Shown here piece by piece: positions 30,540-34,899 of a stretch of 34,899 nucleotides of DNA (position 1 is the first letter of the stretch; each line of letters starts with the position of its first letter). The notes below the pieces were generated by a model. It was not told where the DNA came from. It saw nothing but the letters and a program-made list of their open reading frames with translations, and did not search any database. Position numbers and translations under genes: made by a program. Source of the stretch: an uncultured Eubacteriales bacterium (GTDB lineage Bacteria; Bacillota; Clostridia; Christensenellales; Borkfalkiaceae); NCBI GenBank assembly GCA_900554485.1, contig USHO01000002.1:1-34899 (forward strand). The letters are read 5' to 3'.

Positions 30540-32504
30540 TCATAAGCCGCTCCTCGATTGTAACCACCACTCGACAAACGCAAACGCAAGCAACGCGGCG
30601 GCAAACCATATCAGAAGGTCGTCGTAACCCTTGTCCGTCGTCTCTACGCGGACGGGAGAGTTAAGCGCGTCTTCTTCCCTTTCTATGTTGCTCTGTTCCG
30701 ATGCGACGCGGACGTAAAATCTTTCGGTCAGCGTCCTCTGTTCCGCGCCGGGCGCGGTCATAAGTTTCTGCGTTACTGTGTAAGTGCCGGGTTTATCCGC
30801 CGATACCTTCGCGGGGAATTCCGAAAACGTAAGTTTCTGCGAATCGGGCGAAGGAGTGTCGACCTCGATTTCGTTTCCCCTTGCCGAAAGCGAGACTTCG
30901 GAATACACGTCGTACGACGGGGAATCGAAGGTCTTCGGCAGGAAGTAATCGAAGAAGTTATACATAAGCACCGAGAAGAACGGGCTTATACCTAAGTTCG
31001 ATTTGTTGATATTGAACGCCATGACGACTATTTTCGTCTCGGCGGTGTTTTTAAGAAATACTACGGGATTACTCTGATAATACATTATCGTGTCGTAACC
31101 GTCGAGCGACGCCTCGTCGACGTAAATGTATTCGCTGAGTTTAATCTCGCTGACGTTGACGTAGTTCGTCACCGGGTGTACCATACCCAACGCGAGCGAT
31201 TCACCGTCGCCCTCCCAGTTCCTTATGGTACGTTTCGCGCCGAGCGTGAAACCCGCATCGACCGACCTGTCGGGGTCGAGCATGAACACTATTCCGTCTT
31301 TCGGCAGAAGTTCGGGCATCTTGTGTTCGTACAGATACACGTCGAAACCTTCCGTCGCGGCGGTCTTGCCCTCGCGCACGACTTTATAATCTATATCCAG
31401 CCCTTTCTTTCTGAATGCGCCGCTTATGGCGTCGAGAGCCTGAATAAAGAAGTCGTTCGACAGACTGCTGGCATACTGTACTTTGATTTTCGGCATCGTT
31501 CCGCCGTAGACGTAAAATTCGTCGTCGGAGGCAATCGAATCGTCGATCGGGTTACCGGCGTTGTCGACAAGTTGTATAAATATACGGTCGTAAGACGAAA
31601 ATTTATAGTCGTCTGTAAGTATTATCGCCTCGGAATTCTCTCCGTAGCCGCGGTTTACGTTCGTGTAGACCAGCGTCTTCGTCTCGTTGGTGAAATCCAT
31701 AGGTTTTTCGGGCAGTTCGAGCGGCTGATCTTTGCCGTCCGCGCCGTAAACCGTCACGCGCGCCATAAGTTCGGCGTCCGCGCAGTAACTTGCGATTTTT
31801 ACGGTAAGCGTATATCTGTTTTCGATGAGTTCCGCCGTCGCGTCGAGGATTGCGGCGTTCCACTCGCCCTCGGCTGAAACGTCTTTAATTTCAACCGATT
31901 TACCCTTGTTTTTATACTTCGTCGCCGTGTAAAACGATATTGCGGCGTCGGGGTTCGCGTCGAGTACGTTTTCGGCGAGTTTCATCGCGCCGTCCACGTC
32001 CGCCGTCCCGTAAGAACATTCTATATCGCCGAGAGCCGTATCGAACGCCGCCGCATCGGTCTCCCTTGCGACGACGGTTTTCGCCTCGGGTCCCGCAACG
32101 ATCAGCGTAACCGTTCCGCCGTTCGCGAATACTTCGTCGGTAAAATCCTTAATCTGCGAAACAGCCCTGTCGAAACGACTTTCGCCGTCCTTTTGCGCGC
32201 GCATGCTCGCCGACGCATCGACAATGACTATCTGCTCGCCGTCGGTTTCGTTCCTCTCGTATACCTTCGCGGGTTTGGCGATGATGAACGCCGCCAGCGT
32301 AAGCACGAGTACCTGACAAAGCAAAAGCAGTATGTTCCGCAGTTTACTGACGGGTATTTTTCTCTTTCTGTATTTAAGGCTGAGTTTCCAGACGAACGTA
32401 CTGGATATCATCTTTTGCTGGTAGTTCGGTTTAAGCAGATATATAATCAGCAAAACGACCAGACTCAGAAGAGCCAGCAGCCCTAAAGGTAGTAATAAAT
32501 TCAT
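30540..32504 (-). CDS. BatA-like VWA membrane protein
   Basis: A 654-residue membrane protein with the N-terminal BatA domain layout: helix 3-24, then KPNYQQKMISSTFVWKLSL, helix 57-76, then a VWA domain with MIDAS DASASM (96-101). The middle (about 215-600) is mostly beta with an alpha/beta segment. A C-terminal helix (about 631-648) anchors it. Its ATG overlaps the TGA of the DUF58 gene (ATGA). BatA-like proteins work with MoxR ATPases and DUF58 proteins in a membrane complex; the exact job in Firmicutes is not settled. Confidence 0.85.
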   Translation of the reverse strand: MNLLLPLGLLALLSLVVLLIIYLLKPNYQQKMISSTFVWKLSLKYRKRKIPVSKLRNILLLLCQVLVLTLAAFIIAKPAKVYERNETDGEQIVIVDASASMRAQKDGESRFDRAVSQIKDFTDEVFANGGTVTLIVAGPEAKTVVARETDAAAFDTALGDIECSYGTADVDGAMKLAENVLDANPDAAISFYTATKYKNKGKSVEIKDVSAEGEWNAAILDATAELIENRYTLTVKIASYCADAELMARVTVYGADGKDQPLELPEKPMDFTNETKTLVYTNVNRGYGENSEAIILTDDYKFSSYDRIFIQLVDNAGNPIDDSIASDDEFYVYGGTMPKIKVQYASSLSNDFFIQALDAISGAFRKKGLDIDYKVVREGKTAATEGFDVYLYEHKMPELLPKDGIVFMLDPDRSVDAGFTLGAKRTIRNWEGDGESLALGMVHPVTNYVNVSEIKLSEYIYVDEASLDGYDTIMYYQSNPVVFLKNTAETKIVVMAFNINKSNLGISPFFSVLMYNFFDYFLPKTFDSPSYDVYSEVSLSARGNEIEVDTPSPDSQKLTFSEFPAKVSADKPGTYTVTQKLMTAPGAEQRTLTERFYVRVASEQSNIEREEDALNSPVRVETTDKGYDDLLIWFAAALLAFAFVEWWLQSRSGL

Positions 32505-33400
32505 TCCGTTATACCTAAATTCATCAGTTGTCCGAATACCGCGCGTTCGATCGGCTCGTTACACTTAATCGTCGCAACGCCCACGTCGCGGGTTACGCAA
32601 AACGCGCGTATTTCGGCGATATAGTCGTATAAAGCCTGTTCGTAAGCGTTCTGCATTCCTCGGGTTACGTTTATCCTCATGTTTCTTTCGTCCGCAATGT
32701 CTTCCGATTCGGAATCGATCAACGTTACCCTGCCGGTATAGGTAGGGTCTATATCTTCGGGCGAAAGCACCTGCGCCAGAATTACCTGACGTTTCTTATA
32801 GCAAAGGTAATCGACGGCTTTGCGCCAGTCGCTGTCGGTGAAAAAGTCGGAGATGATGACGGTAAGCCCGTCGTTCTGCCCCTGATCGTCGCAACCGACG
32901 ATCGCTTTTTCGAGATCGACGTCTCCGTCGAAAGTGATGTTTTCCAATTCGCCGACGGCACGGTAAAACGAGTTTTTACCTACTATCGTGCCGAACGGGT
33001 TTATCGCCCTGTCGCCTTTTATCAGCCTTATCGACAGCCTGTCCATGTTATGCACGGATAAAAACCCGAGCGCGGCGGCAAAACCCGTCGCGTAAGCGGC
33101 TTTTTCGGGGTTGTCCTTACCCATCGAGGCGGAACAATCGAGAAAAATCCGCGTATGCATCTGTCTTTCGTCGGTAAAGAGTTTAAGAAAGTACTTCTCG
33201 AAACGGCTGTATAAGTTCCAGTCTATGCGACGTATGTCGTCGCCGAGCATATACTCTCTGTAATCGGCGAATTCGACGGTCTGCCCGTAGGTCTTTACAA
33301 GGTGTTTACCACCGAAAAACCCCGCGAGATCGGCGCGCAGATTGAGCGCGGTGGTCTCCAACCGACTGAAAAACTCGTTGTTGAGATATGGGTTTTTCAT
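32501..33400 (-). CDS. DUF58 protein of the MoxR/VWA module
   Basis: A 299-residue soluble protein. The DUF58 signature is clear: EFADYREYMLGDDIRRIDWN (43-62) with a following SRFEKYFLKLF, and a VWA-like core with DCSASM (88-93). It starts 2 bases after the MoxR stop with no ribosome binding site, so translation is probably coupled. The end overlaps the BatA-like gene by 4 bases. Members of this family are partners of MoxR ATPases. Confidence 0.9.
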   Translation of the reverse strand: MKNPYLNNEFFSRLETTALNLRADLAGFFGGKHLVKTYGQTVEFADYREYMLGDDIRRIDWNLYSRFEKYFLKLFTDERQMHTRIFLDCSASMGKDNPEKAAYATGFAAALGFLSVHNMDRLSIRLIKGDRAINPFGTIVGKNSFYRAVGELENITFDGDVDLEKAIVGCDDQGQNDGLTVIISDFFTDSDWRKAVDYLCYKKRQVILAQVLSPEDIDPTYTGRVTLIDSESEDIADERNMRINVTRGMQNAYEQALYDYIAEIRAFCVTRDVGVATIKCNEPIERAVFGQLMNLGITE

Positions 33401-33402
33401 TT

Positions 33403-34455
33403 TTATTTACCGAATCTGCCTTTCTTCTTGGGTTCAGTTTCCTGTTTGTCTTCTTTTTTCGCGCCTCCGCCGTATTTTTCGGAGACTTCTTTGACTATCA
33501 TTCTAATAATGTCGTCGGGCGAAACTCTTTCCGCGACCGCCTCGAAGTTGAGTTTCATACGGTGACGGAGTACGGGGTAAGCGAGTTCGTTGAGGTCGGA
33601 ATACGATACGTTGTATCTGCCCGCCATCAACGCCTTGACCTTAGCCGCGGATATAAGCGCCTGACCCGCTCGCGGGCTTGCACCCAGACGAACGTACTTT
33701 TTAGCCGCCTCGGATGCGCATTCGCCGTCGGCATGGGTCGCCGAACAGAGTATCATGGCATAACGCATGACTTCCTCTGCGACGGGTATCTGATTTGCGG
33801 TCTCGCGCATTTTAAGCAACTGTTCACCGCTGCACGCCGCCTCGGATACTTCCGCCATTGTCTTCTGCGTCATGTTGACTATGCCCATCAGTTCGTCGAG
33901 CGACGGATTCGGGACGATGAGTTTGAACATAAACCTGTCCATCTGCGCCTCGGGCAGCGGGTAAGTACCGTCCTGCTCGACGGGGTTCTGCGTCGCAAGC
34001 ACGAAGAAAGGTTCTTTCATCTTTCTGGATACGCCCATAACGGTGACGGTGTGTTCCTGCATCGCCTCGAGCAATGCCGACTGCGTCTTCGGCGTGGCAC
34101 GGTTGATTTCGTCCGCAAGTATTATGTTGCTGAACACGGGACCGGGCTGGAACCGGAACGTCGAATTGCCGTTTTCGTCCTTGACGATTATATTTGTACC
34201 CGTAACGTCCGCCGGCATGAGGTCGGGCGTGAACTGTATACGCGAAAACGGCAGATCGAATACTCTGCCGAGCGTTCTTACAAGTCTCGTCTTGCCTACG
34301 CCGGGTACGCCTTCAAGAAGTACGTTGCCGCCCGCTATCATCGCGATGATAGTACCTTCGACTACTTCGTTCTGACCGATTACGTCGCGTCTTATCTGTT
34401 TGAAAATGTCTTCGCACTGTTTGCTGAATTGAGTTAAATTCTCTTCTGTTACCAT
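33403..34455 (-). CDS. MoxR-family AAA+ ATPase
   Basis: A 350-residue ATPase. Walker A is GVPGVGKT (49-56), Walker B is IILADE (111-116), then NRATPKTQSALLEAMQE and sensor 1 ATQNP (154-158), as in MoxR/RavA relatives. It has a Lys/Glu-rich C-terminal tail (about 325-350). GGAGG lies about 6 bases before the ATG at 34455. MoxR proteins act as chaperones that mature or activate other proteins, with VWA proteins as recruiters. Here the DUF58 and two VWA genes follow directly, and large surface lipoproteins close the operon. Confidence 0.95.
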   Translation of the reverse strand: MVTEENLTQFSKQCEDIFKQIRRDVIGQNEVVEGTIIAMIAGGNVLLEGVPGVGKTRLVRTLGRVFDLPFSRIQFTPDLMPADVTGTNIIVKDENGNSTFRFQPGPVFSNIILADEINRATPKTQSALLEAMQEHTVTVMGVSRKMKEPFFVLATQNPVEQDGTYPLPEAQMDRFMFKLIVPNPSLDELMGIVNMTQKTMAEVSEAACSGEQLLKMRETANQIPVAEEVMRYAMILCSATHADGECASEAAKKYVRLGASPRAGQALISAAKVKALMAGRYNVSYSDLNELAYPVLRHRMKLNFEAVAERVSPDDIIRMIVKEVSEKYGGGAKKEDKQETEPKKKGRFGK

Positions 34456-34480
34456 ACTGTCCTCCGCGTGGTTTGTCTTG

Positions 34481-34526
34481 TTTTTTGTCGTTACGCTCCG
34501 TCGCCCGTCGTACGGGCGACAAAAAC
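34481..34526 (-). other. Nested stem-loop upstream of the MoxR gene
   Basis: An inner stem pairs 34500-34508 (gtcgcccgt) with 34512-34520 (loop cgt). An outer stem pairs 34481-34490 (gtttttgtcg) with 34517-34526 and shares four bases with the inner one. It lies in the 78-base gap 34456-34533. On the minus strand a T-run precedes rather than follows it, so it is not a normal terminator. The function may be mRNA processing or partial attenuation. Confidence 0.4.
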
Positions 34527-34533
34527 ATAACTT

Positions 34534-34899
34534 TTATTTAAGCGAATCGTAATAGTTGTCGATAAGTTCCTGCAACCAAAGCGGAATGTCCGTGCCATTC
34601 GCTTTGAGTTCTTCATACATATCGATGTACTCTTGAATTCTGTCGCTGTAGTTCTGATCTCCGTCGATGACCTTGTTGCCGTCCTTGTCGGGCTTGCTCG
34701 GGTCGCCGTCTTCGTCGGACGGGTTCTGATCTTTGTCGGGATCCTTATCGCTTTTATCGTCTTTCGAATCGCTGTCGGAAGGCTGACCGTCGCTCGGGGC
34801 GTCTTCTTCGCTGTCGCCGTCGGACGGGTCTCCGTCCTCGCTCTGCGACGGGTCGCCGCCCTCTATCGGCGAAAACAATGCGTATACGGTAATCGTTAC
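34534..34899 (-). CDS. C-terminal part of an acidic, low-complexity protein (5' end outside window)
   Basis: The frame is open to the edge of the window (VTITVYALFSPIEGGDPS...), so this is the 3' end of a longer gene; a TTG at 34878 is unlikely to be the start. The visible part has a short hydrophobic piece, then about 60 residues rich in Asp, Ser, Pro, Gly and Lys (DGDSEED, DKDQNPSDEDGDP) and a more ordered end (SDRIQEYIDMYEELKANGTD then IPLWLQELIDNYYDSLK), which looks helical. I do not recognise the family. As the gene directly before MoxR, it belongs to the same operon. The acidic part may be an extracellular linker. Confidence 0.6.
   Translation of the reverse strand, partial: VTITVYALFSPIEGGDPSQSEDGDPSDGDSEEDAPSDGQPSDSDSKDDKSDKDPDKDQNPSDEDGDPSKPDKDGNKVIDGDQNYSDRIQEYIDMYEELKANGTDIPLWLQELIDNYYDSLK

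Overview
All recognisable genes in this 35 kb window lie on the minus strand. Sequence features point to a Gram-positive, anaerobic gut-type member of the Clostridia, plausibly an uncultured Christensenellales/Borkfalkia-like lineage. The evidence is many lipobox lipoproteins with Ser/Asp linkers, AGGAGG-type ribosome binding sites, Big_2, BspA-LRR and InlB-type surface repeats, CUT1 sugar transport, and no outer-membrane genes. The taxonomic placement is an inference from gene content only. I saw no tRNA, rRNA, CRISPR array, phage gene or insertion sequence.

Reading in the direction of transcription (high to low coordinates), the first block (34899 to about 19524) looks like one operon. It holds the tail of an acidic, low-complexity protein, a MoxR AAA+ ATPase, a DUF58 protein, a BatA-like VWA membrane protein and a double-VWA membrane protein. 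It continues without a visible break into a BspA-type leucine-rich-repeat lipoprotein and a 1777-residue lipoprotein with InlB-like repeats. Two ATGA start/stop overlaps and short gaps tie the genes together, and a strong intrinsic terminator at 19524-19564 ends the block. The first four genes form the widespread MoxR/VWA chaperone-type module. The physical linkage to two very large surface proteins suggests, but does not prove, that the module works on them or is expressed with them.

The second block (19456 down to about 4851) starts at a good sigma-A-type promoter (19428-19456) with a structured leader. It encodes a lipoprotein with a glycoside-hydrolase-like TIM barrel, a PhnP-like metallo-beta-lactamase-fold hydrolase, an AraC-family regulator, a CUT1 solute-binding protein and two permeases. 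Next come a lipoprotein with FN3 and beta-sandwich modules, a broken metallophosphoesterase lipoprotein gene (nonsense codon plus internal deletion/frameshift), and a 1.5-kilo-residue lipoprotein made of four repeated Ig-like/beta-sandwich units. A GC-rich palindrome (4851-4878) closes this block. No transporter ATPase is encoded here; a shared MsiK/UgpC-type ATPase elsewhere is expected.

The third block (4790 to 93) encodes an extended Gfo/Idh/MocA oxidoreductase, a GH78-like alpha-L-rhamnosidase and a cytoplasmic TIM-barrel hydrolase related to the lipoprotein that opens block two. A hairpin at 1-26 follows. Blocks two and three together read as a capture, import and breakdown locus for a plant or mucus glycan, possibly rhamnose-containing. 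The substrate cannot be determined from sequence alone.

The points most worth a second look are the MoxR/VWA operon fused to giant surface lipoproteins, the shared unnamed beta-sandwich module, the decayed phosphoesterase gene beside a truncated module, and the structured gap at 17756-17871 with a possible 25-codon ORF.
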